Shown here piece after piece: positions 1 through 10,639 of a stretch of DNA of 64,000 nucleotides (position 1 is its first letter; every line of letters starts with the position of its first letter). Source of the stretch: Fennellomyces sp. T-0311 (lineage: Eukaryota; Mucoromycota; Mucoromycetes; Mucorales; Lichtheimiaceae). The stretch is from the NCBI GenBank assembly GCA_025266875.1, contig JALLLT010000001.1, positions 1,674,001 through 1,738,000 on the forward strand, given 5' to 3'. Made by a program: the position numbers and the translations under genes. The notes below the pieces were generated by a model that worked only from the letters and a program-made list of their open reading frames with translations, ran no database searches and was not told the origin of the DNA.

Positions 1-1079
1 GAGCCCCGGGTATATGTGGCTAATACGAATGGAGTATCACTCTCGACAAAGTTACCAGATGAATTGACAGCGTAGAAATTGAAAATAGTTTTGCAATTCT
101 TAAATCCTAAGCTTGGATCGGTGTAGAATATAAACGTAGGCTTGCTTTGAGGAGCAGGTACCTTATTTTACCAGAGTTAAAGAGCGACTCATCAATAAAA
201 TAGTAAGATGTTATACTCACATTGATAACAATAGTTTCCGCATCTTCATATACTTCTGGATTTGTTGGGCCGCTCCAAACGGAGCCCATGGCGCTTCCAA
301 ACATATCCGCTGTTGAGAGTTGAGATAGTGACCACGATGAACATGTTCTACTTTCCGATGCAGGAGGATAGCATGTATTAACTGTAAATACACGAAAATG
401 AGGATTTACAGGTTCGGCAATACTGTTGACAAGGCCCGTAGAGTCAATTGTTAGGTCTGGAGCAAGTGACGCCAGATATCTGGATGCTGCACGAAGACCT
501 GTTTTGGTTTTCTCATAGTCAACTACACTTCGGTCGGTCGAGTAAACTGCGCAATTTTCGCCGATTGGATCTACGTTTGCTGCTGAGGTGTCATTCAATA
601 GTACGTTCCCGTATATGGCTGTTGATTTGACAAGGGTTGTTGTTCCTGGATTGTCAAGACCATAGGAGTAGATATCGCTAGTATCATCGACTGCACAAGT
701 TCCCGGATGATTAGTATTTATATTGTACACATTGCTAGATGAGAGGAGTTCTCCTTTAACTGCAATCGGAAATGTGTAATTGTAAGACAGTCTAGCGTTA
801 GCATAACTGAAGAGTCCAAAATGATTAAACTAAAATAACAGGTGATTAATTTCATTTTGTATACTAATGCTCTAAACTTACGATATCAGCCAGTGGACTC
901 TGTCCGCGTATATTTAGCGGGCAAACTGTTGGAATGTCGAGATCCTGTCTTGCCCATAGCTGGTGGTAGTGGTTGGCTGTCTCCAATTCACTTATATAGG
1001 TCGGAGAAGCTGTTGCTGCATGAATGAAGGAGGTAGTGCTCAGTATAAGCAGCGATGATGCTATTGTAATGGGATGCAT
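1..1079 (-). CDS. Adhesin-like secreted protein, copy A (partial, 3' end outside window)
   Basis: Three exons are readable: 1079-882, 829-221 and 161 to the window edge, joined in phase 0 at GT-AG introns of about 52 and 59 nt. The start is the ATG before a hydrophobic signal peptide (MHPITIASSLLILS...); an upstream in-frame extension lacks signal character. The mature part begins with a WARQDLDIPTVCPLN segment, then SPLAD, FNHFG, YSYGLDNPGT, YGNVLL, a helix ending LASLAPDL, FRVFTVNTCYPP, VINV, and CKTIFNFYAV. The same order occurs in copies B-E. The layout matches the bacterial choice-of-anchor A adhesive domain; this is pattern matching, not a search. The FEGFILAPD end, the Ser/Thr stalk and the tail would lie beyond base 1. 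It is likely extracellular or wall-associated. The most divergent of the four close copies, it lies 520 bp downstream of the acyltransferase on the same strand. Confidence 0.85.
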
Positions 1080-1132
1080 GGTCAGAGCCTTTGCAACGTA
1101 AAACGGAAAAGTCGCGTAGTTTAGAAATGGCA

Positions 1133-1139
1133 TTTTATA
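1133..1139 (-). promoter_or_regulatory. TATA box of adhesin copy A
   Basis: TATAAAA on the minus strand, 54 bp upstream of the copy A ATG. Copies B, C and E have TATAAAA at the same 55-70 bp distance, which suggests a shared promoter architecture. Confidence 0.55.
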
Positions 1140-1598
1140 GAGCTGCTTCACTGGAAGATGATGCATTCTGGAATGCAGCATCATTAACAACATACCCATC
1201 GCCAACTAGATGAATCCCCGTGCTTAGCATTCTAGACGAAATTAGAATGCTTTTTTTTGCTCGCTTATTATCTAATTACGTAGACTAGAATTTTGTTCGG
1301 CACCAAATAAGATATGCTCGCATTGGATTTTTTAACGCGGATCAGGTGACGCGAGTTCAAGAATATACGCGCTATGTATGTACGATAGTCAGTCTCAAGA
1401 GGAGTAAGAGTAACTGTAAGTATGTATATTAGATCACCGAGAATGATTAGAATTGAAAAAAGTATCAGGTAATATTGTGGGATATAGTCAAGAAACTTGC
1501 CAAGATAGTAATGATTTTTTTTTTAAAAAAAAATACCACATTAACAATCGATGGTTTGTTTATTAAGTGATTAAGCATGTTACAAACAAACAAAAAAA
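1140..1598. other. Intergenic region: copy A upstream sequence and acyltransferase 3' flank
   Basis: No gene is seen. On the minus strand, 1336-1295 and 1277-1259 resemble 20532-20615 upstream of copy C (shared AATGCGAGCATATCTTA and AGATAATAAGCGAGC blocks). Part of the ancestral adhesin promoter is therefore conserved between copies A and C. A poly-T/poly-A stretch lies at about 1508-1530. Confidence 0.5.
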
Positions 1599-4500
1599 TT
1601 AAAGTTTACTTGCATTCTTCAAGAATGTTTTCTGGTTAGCCGAAAGCTGACCATTTTGTTCCGCCAAGTCATGAGCTAATCGCAATACACGTCCGCTCAC
1701 TAACAAACAAAGCAAATCAAAAGGCTAATTTCTGGCACAAAGGAGCTTTTCATACCTGCTGCATTATCTCTTCGATTTTTGCCTTCTCGTCTGAACTTTC
1801 CAATCCTCTCGGCAAGACACCACAAGTTGCCGTTTGGAACCAACACGCTATTGTAGCGTTCGGGTATATAATCTGCGTCCAATGCGACTTCTGACCACAC
1901 CTTCGGTTGCTTGTAATGATTTCGCAACAAAATGCCTTGTTGTTCGTATCGATTGAATGCGATGGCAATGGTTTCCTTATTCACTGCTTCCAGGTAACTC
2001 TGTAAAATTACTTGAGTGATATGGTTGCTATGAAACCGACTATACCGGTAACTTACGAGATCACCCTGATAGTAAAGTGTTTTGCCTAATGCTTGTGTAC
2101 GTGCCATAAACACACTGTTGTCAACAAACACTGGCTTATTTTGCGGACTTCGCATGGGTGGCGTCAATGTAAACAAACTGACGCAGGCAAGCCAGTAAGA
2201 GTCAACAAATGGCCATATCAGGAAGCACAAAAAGTCTAAATTCACACGGTTAATAATAATAAAATGGATAGACACAAACAAAACTACTTGCCATAATTCT
2301 CACGACCAGTGCCGCGTTCGACATCCGATAATCCAACCCATCCTTCGGCTTCTTCAAAGTAGAGCACATCGTTGTCGACCAGCCATTGCAATGTACGACG
2401 TGTGTTGTCTTCCACAGTACCAGGTTTAAAAATCATGTCAATCTTGAGTAGACTAGACAAAAATGTAATTTCATCCAGCAACTCGGAAAACTGCATGCGC
2501 TGATCCAATTTGCCTCCACCCTTCTTGATAATGGTATAAAGTGACGCACAGACAATAGCTGTTGTCATTCTTTCTTTTTAGCTTGCATAGTTTGTAAATA
2601 GTTTGCATACTCACCTTCTTCAATAAATAGATGAATAACTTGGTTTCGGTAGTAAGAGAGTTCGAAACGATCAATTCCGTAAAAGGTAGGTTCAAGGAGA
2701 TCTTTTTCCTGCCGTTTGCCAATAAGATGTGTATGAATCGAAATTGCTCTGTTGCATAAATGTTAGTTAATTTGATGGTATTACTGAATGACGTTCTGGA
2801 ATTACCTGTCAACGAGTTCGGCAGTTGACATGCCTGGAATCACTACCACCTCTCCGTTCTTGGCTTGGATCATTCTTGTTAACCAATCCACTCGGCGAAT
2901 CAATTCACTTCTTCCTGTGCCACGGCCACGTAAGGTCAAGATGACGGTACCGACCAAAGCTGATGGCATGACAGGCGAAATGGCATTCTATATGAATTAA
3001 CAGTTAGATTATCCTCTTACGACTAATTGTTGGGACTTACGATATCAGATAATGCACTAGTATACGAAAAGGGAAGGTTAAAGTTTGAACAGCATTAGAA
3101 TAGTAGCGTCGTCATACCGGTAGCCAAGTGATTTCAGAACTGTACTTTTTTGATCTGCATTATTCAGCAGATCAAGGGGACTATATCGGATCGGTTTAAT
3201 AAATATCCAGCACCATTCCAAAAACGGATAACTCACCCGCGCCTCTGCTCTTGTTCTTCCAGCCACGCCTTTAATGAATATGGTTTTCCAATGCGGACTG
3301 TGATAAAATGTGGTCAGTCATATGTGGAGCAAAATTAAGGAATCGGTTACCATCGATACGGCCCATTCTTTCCAAAAGTACATTTGCACTGCCAAACAGT
3401 CCACTAATACAGAGATAATTTAGTCATGAATGTTTTATCAAAAGTTGACGATAAAACTTACGAAAGACTTTCTTTTTTCTTTGGGGTTCCGAGGAGTTCA
3501 TGAGCGTAACTGTTTGTGGGTGGTGTGATCAATCATCCTTTCGGTGCAACGTTACAGCAAAAGATCATTTCTGTCATTTCATACCTTTGCGTCTCCATAA
3601 TTTTGTCATAGCCAGCCGACATGGGCACAATGTAACAGTCCGAAAATCGACCGTTTGCGTATGCTTCCAGGATCATCTTGAGAATGCCAAGTTTTGGGGC
3701 TAGTACTTTGCCTATATTAATCGTTAATATATGTAAAAAAAAAATCAAGTTGATAATGTACCTAATCGTGAACGAGTGCCTTCCACAAAGCATTGAAAGT
3801 TGACTAAATCACGCGTGAGTGACACATTTTCGATATTCTTTTTCCCAGATGACTCTTACTGCCTCGTGCAAAAAGCTGGCTGATGTATTCCTCAAGAACC
3901 GTCTTGTAAAGTTGATCATCACCCCATTCTCGCCGAATATAAACTGCCCCAGAAGATTTAAGTATCGGCCCCAATAAAGGGAGATCCAAGTTGTCTCCGG
4001 CTATAATGTGTGGGATCTGAAACCCTAAATCAGACAGGCATGATGAATGGGTTTCTCCGGGTAAATGATGATCACCGTCGAGTTACCTAGTCTGTACATG
4101 ACGAAATTGATCACAAGATAGTCTATATGCGAACGGTGAGCAGGCAAAAGCAACAATGATTGCTTGTTCTTTGCGGCAACTGCAGCGACCTTCCTCAACT
4201 TGAAAGATATAAAGTGTGTAAGCGAGAAATACAAACTGTCAATCTGTGTAACATTTACCTCGGCCCACTGGCTTTCTTTGATGTAGACTCCATGATCGTA
4301 CAGTCTGGCTAAAAGAATATCAACGCCTGCAACCAGAAATCTGTCGCAAGTGTGTGAGCTGGTTTAAGAAAGAGAACACCTTTTGTCCCGGCGTACCTGA
4401 CTTTTGGTCGTGCATCCATGGTTGTCACGCATTTGGTGGCAATGGCACGGGCCAATATTTCAAGCTCTTTGCGACGAGCTTCCTTTTGTTTCTCTCGACG

Positions 4501-4976
4501 ATACTTTTTCTTTTTACCGACTTGGTCTGCTTCCAGCAGTGCCGTCTGACGCTCGGCCATCTTCTCGATCTGGTCCTGGACTGGTTTCCGGTTGTCAATA
4601 GTGCAATTTCCAATTAGATAATCAAGTTACCTGCTCGGCTATTGAGTATATCACTTTTCATTTGCTCAGTAAAACCCGGATAAAATAGCTCGGTTCCGAT
4701 GAATGTTTCATAGCCACGCCATCCCTGTCGAGCGCAGCGTCAACAAAAAACTCAAGCATCCAGAGCATGCTGTTCCTTACTGTTCCAGAGTAATGCATTC
4801 CGATATTTCGCAAAAGACCTACCGGGTTTTCCCGCAAACGTTGGGGTCCATTGTCCCTTTGCACAAAAGCCCAGGCATTAGTACAGTACCAGTAACAGGA
4901 AACAGCAGACGAAGGCTCACATTATGTTGCGGTATTCCTGCTCTGCAGGTATACGGCTAGACTGGGTTTGCTTCAT
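1599..4976 (-). CDS. Glycerol-3-phosphate / DHAP O-acyltransferase, PlsB-like
   Basis: Multi-exon gene. Known reaction of the family: acyl transfer to the sn-1 position of glycerol-3-phosphate or dihydroxyacetone phosphate, the first step of glycerolipid synthesis. Visible acyltransferase blocks: block I PAHRSHIDYLVINF (HxxxxD, about 4165-4120); block II GPILKSSGAVYIRRE (about 3975-3930); block III FVEGTRSRLG (about 3790-3762); block IV IVPMSAGYDKI (about 3635-3605). The C-terminal part contains KQPKVW, YNSVLVPNGNLWCL and FRREGKNRRDNAA, as in the PlsB/GPAT C-terminal domain. Start: ATG at 4976 in a short exon; a GTGAGC...CAAAG intron joins it to DNGPQRLRENPVGLLRNIG, then GWRGYETFIG follows after another intron. 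The last exon ends ...ASKL with TAA at 1601-1599. It resembles mammalian GPAM/GNPAT more than the yeast SCT1 type. Mitochondrial or peroxisomal location cannot be settled from sequence. A decayed copy of its 3' end sits at 16.0-16.5 kb. Confidence 0.88.
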
Positions 4977-5245
4977 TGAGTGAGCGGTGCGGTGCTCTTT
5001 TTCTGACATTTAAGCACTGTTTTTGGGGATGAAAGAAGCAAGAAAATAGGGCGCGACACCCGAAATGGAATTTAAAACAGGGACGTCGCACAGAAGGCGA
5101 ATTATCCAGCCCCAACATGCGCCCCACTTTTAGTCCTCACTTCAAACGTCGAATCACACAAAACAAATATAGAGTCGTACACGGCGGCATATATTGAATT
5201 GTTTTTTTTATTCGTATACACGTAAGGGATCGATCGTTTTGCTGC

Positions 5246-5847
5246 TTAGGCAGAAGCTTCGGCCTTCTTCTGCTTGACGGCCTGAGTACCTGTAAGAACA
5301 AAACGTCAGTGCTGTAAAAATAATGCAAGGAGAATAACAATTATGCATTTACCCTCACGGAAACCGTTAAGGAAACGGCGGTGGACGATCTTCAAGTGGC
5401 TCATGCGGCCAGTACCGGTGGTCTTTCTACGCTTAGCCTTCTCGGACCAGTTGTCTATTATTCAAACAAAATGTCAATCCTTTGCAATTTTCCCATTCAC
5501 TTTGCCCAGAAAAAAACTTACACTTGCGAATCTTGGCCGAGGGGTAACCGCAGCTAGCACAGGTCTTCTTTTGCTTGTGGAAGGCGCGATTGCCGCAACG
5601 ACGGCACAAGGTGTGCGTCTTGGTCTGGCGCTTACCGAACGAGGTAGTACCCTTGGACTATACAATGCAATGAAAGAATCAGTTGGTACCGTGTTGAATG
5701 TTGAATTCGACATCTCCCCCAATGGCGTATCGTGTTTTTTTTCATCGAATCCATCCGTTTAAGTTTTTCATCCATCCATCTATTGCTAATATCTCGACGT
5801 GTTCTCCTCTGTACACTTTTACACCAATTTCCCCCTTTACATACCAT
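5246..5847 (-). CDS. RPL37: 60S ribosomal protein eL37
   Basis: Four exons: 5847-5845 (only the ATG), 5657-5522, 5454-5353 and 5289-5246, giving 94 residues, the normal size for eL37. Two zinc-binding CxxC pairs are visible (LCRRCG and TCASCG), followed by the family block [18 protein letters not shown]. The protein is a structural part of the large ribosomal subunit near the exit tunnel. The first intron (about 187 nt) directly follows the start codon, with donor GTATGT, and the second exon begins [10 protein letters not shown]. Long first introns immediately after the start codon are common in fungal ribosomal protein genes and may carry regulatory signal. Tail: QKKAEASA. Confidence 0.95.
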
Positions 5848-6788
5848 GTCGAAAAGAGAGGGAGCTCAGTGTACACTTCCAGCGGTAAATTTGGCTGCCG
5901 ATTTCAAACGCCACGCAGTTCGGTTGCTTTCACTGTAACTGTGGCAATTTGCTCCAATCAAAGCGCCTCCCTCGGAACAGACCACTTTTTTGTTATTTTT
6001 GACAAAGACATGCTCTAATATCCTCATGCTTGTGGATATAAGTATGAAGATCTCACAGAGTGTCGTTCTGTGACTTTTTTCTATACTTATAATCCTCAGG
6101 ATCTTCGGATATGCTCGCGATCCCTGAACAAAGAGTCCTTAATTTTGGATTGACTCCTGGTATACACAACTTACAGCAGCCTATCTGCCATATTACATAT
6201 GTGTAGGTTTCATTGTTCCGAGTCAAATTTTGCCCCGATGAGCCATTATGAAAAAAAAATCAGGGCCTAAGCTCGTGTATGGATGCTATTCAAGGCATAC
6301 GTCTGGTAACAATAGAATCACATGCTGACGATAATCACAGTGTGTAAATTTGATTTTCGATATCGCATCACTCCCTATTTCGACCCAATATAATTGGTGC
6401 CATATTCATGGAAGAGACGGTTAAAGGATAACAGGAACAACAGATAAAATCTTATCGGGACCACCAGCAGCAGCGTAACACACGATGATTGTTGATTAAT
6501 GATCATCGAGGCTTAATAGCATACCATATCTACAGCAAAGCACGCAAGGACGCTATAAAAGTGAAATAGTAAGTGATATTTTTTAACAAAATAACACGTG
6601 GATGGATGAAATAAAACGAATGACTTATATATTATTAGAAAAACTAAGTACATATTTATCGATGAAGTATAAACTGTATGAAAAGGGAATGAAAGACATT
6701 GTAAATGTAGGTATTACAAACTAACGCACTTTTTTTTATATGCTGATATGCAGTGCATCGATCAATATTGCTCGCGATCGCAGGAAAT
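5848..6788. other. Intergenic region, eL37 promoter and G-alpha 3' flank
   Basis: No coding region is supported. The part next to eL37 is its promoter side; the part next to 6788 is the G-alpha 3' flank. A hairpin (6034-6095) is listed separately. Confidence 0.4.
6034..6095. repeat. Imperfect hairpin
   Basis: Outer arms GGATATAAGTAT (6034-6045) and ATACTTATAATCC (6083-6095) pair apart from one extra A. An inner 7-bp stem TCACAGA (6053-6059) / TCTGTGA (6067-6073) closes a 7-nt loop. Its function is unknown. It could be a structured 3' element or part of a small decayed inverted-repeat element. Confidence 0.4.
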
Positions 6789-8324
6789 TTACATGATGCC
6801 TGAATCCTCCAATGCATTTTTCACAATTGTATCCGCAATAGCTTTAAACACGAATCTAAGCATGATCTGTTAGTTCCGACATACGACAACAACAATATAT
6901 ATGACGACTTGCTTGATCTATCAAAATGTAAATGTTCAGCTTCCTTGTTTTATTTCTGCAAAGTTAAATACTTACATTACTAGTACTTGTTGCTTGAGTG
7001 AGGCTACGAAAGTATGATTAAGAGACGAAAATGATATGCAGTCCAAAGCGAGGATCTTACTGTGGGTATATCTTGAGCTTCATGCGATTGGTTTGATTGA
7101 ACCGCCAAAGTAAATACTTTGCTCCTTTGGATGCATCATTGCCACCTGAATAATCAGGAAAATACCGTTCCAATGGTACTCGCGCCATTTTCGTTACGAA
7201 AAGATCAATCTTGTTCAAAAACAAAATGACGGATGTCCGCAGAAACCAGCGAGAGTTCACGACTGATTCAAACAATACCAAGCTTTCCATCATACGGTTC
7301 TAACAAGGGCTTTTGTGTTACTTTCCTGTTTTTGTATTAAGGGTCCTCTTTTACCTGTTTAGATTCTTCCTGCAGCACTTGATCATATTCGCTAAGTGCC
7401 ACGCAGAATATGATTGAAGTGACACTTTCAAAGCAATGGATCCATTTTTTTCGTTCTGATCGTTGACCACCGACATCAAACATGCTAGACATAATGTGAG
7501 TGTTTCTTTTTCTGTTGGAGCAATATTTTACGTACTGGACATTCAGTTTTCCCATTAAAAACCAAGTTTCCGTAATACCAGTCGTTTTCAATCGTGCTTG
7601 CAAAACATCGTCAACTGTTGGAATGTATTCAGATTCAGAAACGCGCTGTGCATTCGCCATGAAGCTGTAACGCCAAGGTTAGCGTTTTAATTAAAGAAAA
7701 GAAGCCTATTAAAAGTGTAATACTTGCTATGAGGCTGAATCCATTATGTAGAATTGACTGGAGCCCTGCTCAAGGATTTCTGGAGTGTTTTCGTCGTTAT
7801 AAACCTTCGTGATTGCCATGACCAATTCGGAGGGTAAACCTTCATCCGGAGCCATTTCGATCGGCAGGACGTAATCTTGAATGATCTTCACCGATACCTT
7901 TTTTATACGTTATACATACTGCCCGCATCCTTTTAACTTTTTTTCTCGTCAAACCTCTTCGATACTGGGGCTGCTGAACCGCTTATTTAACTTTCGCGAG
8001 CTGATAACCAGATCTTTGGCTGAATCCACAAGATTCTTGTGTACAATTGTTTTCCATGCTTTGAGTTCATCTCGCGAGTAACCCTTTTGATGAATGATCT
8101 TCATCTGTTTGACAATGGTTGACTTTCCCGACTCTCCACTGCCTGAATATCTACCGTAAGCAGAAGAAATAAACAGCAGGTATATGTATAGTACCTAGCA
8201 GCAGGAGTTTGCATTCTTGACGGTTCCGCTGAGAGGCCAGCTCAATCTCGCGGTCTATCTGGATACTTCGCTGTCGACGTTCTCGTTCTTCTGAAGATGC
8301 ACAAATGCCAAGAATCGAAAGCAT
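6789..8324 (-). CDS. Heterotrimeric G-protein alpha subunit
   Basis: About 365 residues over eight or more exons. Motifs: P-loop GSGESGKS (split by intron 1 after CTA G), [15 protein letters not shown] (switch I with catalytic Arg and the Mg-binding Thr), [13 protein letters not shown] (switch II with catalytic Gln), FLNKIDLF (NKxD) and a C-terminal LEDSGIM. It is a GTP-binding signal transducer coupled to receptors at the plasma membrane. Serine at -4 means no pertussis-toxin cysteine. The N-terminus reads [17 protein letters not shown]: the family pattern GxCxSS is present, but the codon before that Gly is CTT, not ATG, so Gly2 for N-myristoylation is absent, while Cys8 remains for palmitoylation. 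One intron (7727-7665) has a GC donor (GCAAGT). Stop TAA at 6791-6789. The last junction ([11 protein letters not shown]) is my best in-frame choice and carries two extra residues relative to the family. Confidence 0.92.
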
Positions 8325-8836
8325 TGTTTTATGCCAATATAAAAAGAGAAAAAGAAAAAAAGGAATGGATGGTGGCAACCCTAACAACCACGTTTGACCG
8401 TGCAATGAATCGATGAAAAGAGAAAATAAGGAGCAAGAAAAAAAGCGTTGTATATGCTTTTTGGTTACGAAACGAGTAGGTGTACACAAAACGGGAGAGG
8501 GGCTTCATCGTGTGTGTCTAATTGTGAGTGGATATATGCGATCCACATTACCAGGAGAGAATTATAAGAGCGCAAAACATCAACTCCCCAATCCCCATCT
8601 CCTTGCACCTGTCACGTTTCCTTTCAATGAGGTCGTGGCAAGGGGTCTCCTATTGATACTCAGATCGCCATCCGCGTTTTTAGCAAAAAAGGGACGTGGA
8701 ACAAGTGCTTCGTACATAATAAACAGCGTGTTATGCATAACCTTTTTTTCTCGTTCGTATTAACCCTCCATTTAGTACAATCATAGTTCATTTGGTCGTA
8801 ATCGCTTCACATGATTCCGCGTTGCTCTATCCGTAT
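8325..8836. other. Intergenic region between G-alpha 5' end and HSF-type gene 3' end
   Basis: No gene is supported. A short open frame on plus (8413-8763) has no recognisable motif and covers the G-alpha promoter side. Confidence 0.4.
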
Positions 8837-10639
8837 CTAGGCAACACTATAAGTTTTTTTTCGCCATAATATACTGTTGTCGTGGTTACCTTGATCGTCA
8901 TCTGGTGCCGGATTAAGCAGTTGCGAGTGGGATCCCAAGCTCAAAAGTGTCGTTAACGGGCGTGAAGGAGCATAATCTACAAAAATCAGTTTTTTTTTTG
9001 CACGAACATTCGATTTGTGTGAGACAAACCTCCAGAAAATGACTTTTGTTCATCTGGCGACGTAGCCTTTGATCGCCCACCAGGGCTTGCTACAATTCGA
9101 TCAGTGCCAGGGCCATCTAGCAGAGGCGATACTGATCCACTTCGATTACTCTCTTCTGCAGTTGGTGCACTATACCCGACAGGTGGCCGCAAAACTGCCG
9201 CTCCCAAGTTGCTGATCGTGGCACTAAATGCACCGATGGACGGTAGCCGTTGCGGCGACTTTCCAGTTCTATACAAACTGGAAGTGACTGGAGGACCAGA
9301 AAAGGATGATGATGATGATAACCCATGAGACCGAGATGATGCAGATATAACCGAAGGTGATTGTGAATTTGAAATAGACCCTTCCGGTGCACCTTCTGTG
9401 GAATAGTCGCTCGGTACCATTGCACCGGATAGGTCTTGTAATTTCAATAACTGTTGCTTTAGCTCGTCTACTGTCATTGTTGTTAGAAGCATTGCCACAT
9501 GTGACATTTCGGATACTTACGATTGACATTTTGAAACACTCCAGCTAAAAAAGATTTTGGTCAGATAAGACTTTTGACAACAATTGCTTTGTTACCATGA
9601 GGATCTCGCGAAGCGGATATGAGAAGCTCGGCGATACTGGCAATGATCTAGTAGGACATAGATTAAGCTTTGTTAGTTCTAAGAAGCAACAGCACAATTA
9701 CCTCCTGTTGCCCATATAATACACTCCTTAACGACGACGTTTGGTGATGAAGTACTTCGTAAGCCTTGGACATGTTATGCAGACGCTCTTCCATGTCCAG
9801 GATATGTTTATACATTGGGCCGTACAGATACTCGTCACCCTCGGTCTGGTAAGTAGACAGCGGCGCACGCTGCTGCAAATGATGACGGGATTTGGCACTT
9901 TTACGTTTTATATTTTTCAGATCTTCAATGGCCCCTCGGCGGAAGTGAGGATGTCGGAACTCCCAGTTCTGGTTCTCCGTTGTAAGGTTGGAGTGGATCA
10001 TATCGTTGACTTTATGAAATCCATACACTGGCGACCACCAAGATTAGCTTGCATCGCTTAGCAATGTGAGGGCTTACTGTTGAGCTGCCGGACAAAGCTT
10101 TGCCAGTTATTATGCTTGAAGTATTGCGGTAGGACTGTTCTTGAAAAGGCTGTCGGGTTGGTGACGCTGAAGAGATCTCCACTCTCGGACCATGATATCA
10201 GATGGCGAATCGAAGAATCCTCCAACATTCTACGTGGACATATTTAGCAAAGTCGGGACACGCACCCTGCAGCACTCTACCCTTTTGTTGTGCACCGCAT
10301 CCCTCTCCTATTTCCTCTGACTCTCCCTCACATACTTGTATAGTTTGTTGACAAACGCGGCCTGAGACCTGTTGACAGAAGCAGACCCTGAGGAACCTTC
10401 CGCGTCGTTGTGTGGTTGTTCGCTGTTGAAGTCACTGTTGTCCAGCCTATCAACGGACAACAAACTCAGTGATCATGACTGGAATCGTGCGCTCATTGAC
10501 TAATGTACCTGGCATCGACAATCGCTTGTCCTCCCCCAATATTACTGTTTGCGCTCTCTCCGCCTGCGTATAAGAATTCGCTGCTGCTGTTGCTGTTGTT
10601 GTTGCGACTGCGTTCCGTGCTGCTGCTGCCGTCAATCAT
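8837..10639 (-). CDS. HSF-type DNA-binding transcription factor
   Basis: The heat-shock-factor DNA-binding domain is clear: QAAFVNKLYKMLED, IRHLISWSESGDLFSVTNP, FSRTVLPQYFKHNNWQSFVR, QLNMYGFHKVND, FRHPHFRRG. It is followed by a coiled-coil-like segment (YKHILDMEERLHNMSKAYEVLHHQTSSLRSVLYGQQE) suited to oligomerisation, then a long Ser/Pro-rich tail. No response-regulator receiver domain is seen, so it is not Skn7-like; Hsf1, Sfl1 or Mga1-type roles remain possible. Start chosen: ATG at 10639, opening a low-complexity Ser/Asn-rich leader; intron donor GTACATTAG. The exon ending ...KLYK joins MLEDSS across an intron rich in CTCC. The last exon ends ...WRKKTYSVA with TAG at 8839-8837. It is a nuclear protein expected to bind nGAAn-type sites. 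Confidence 0.88.
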
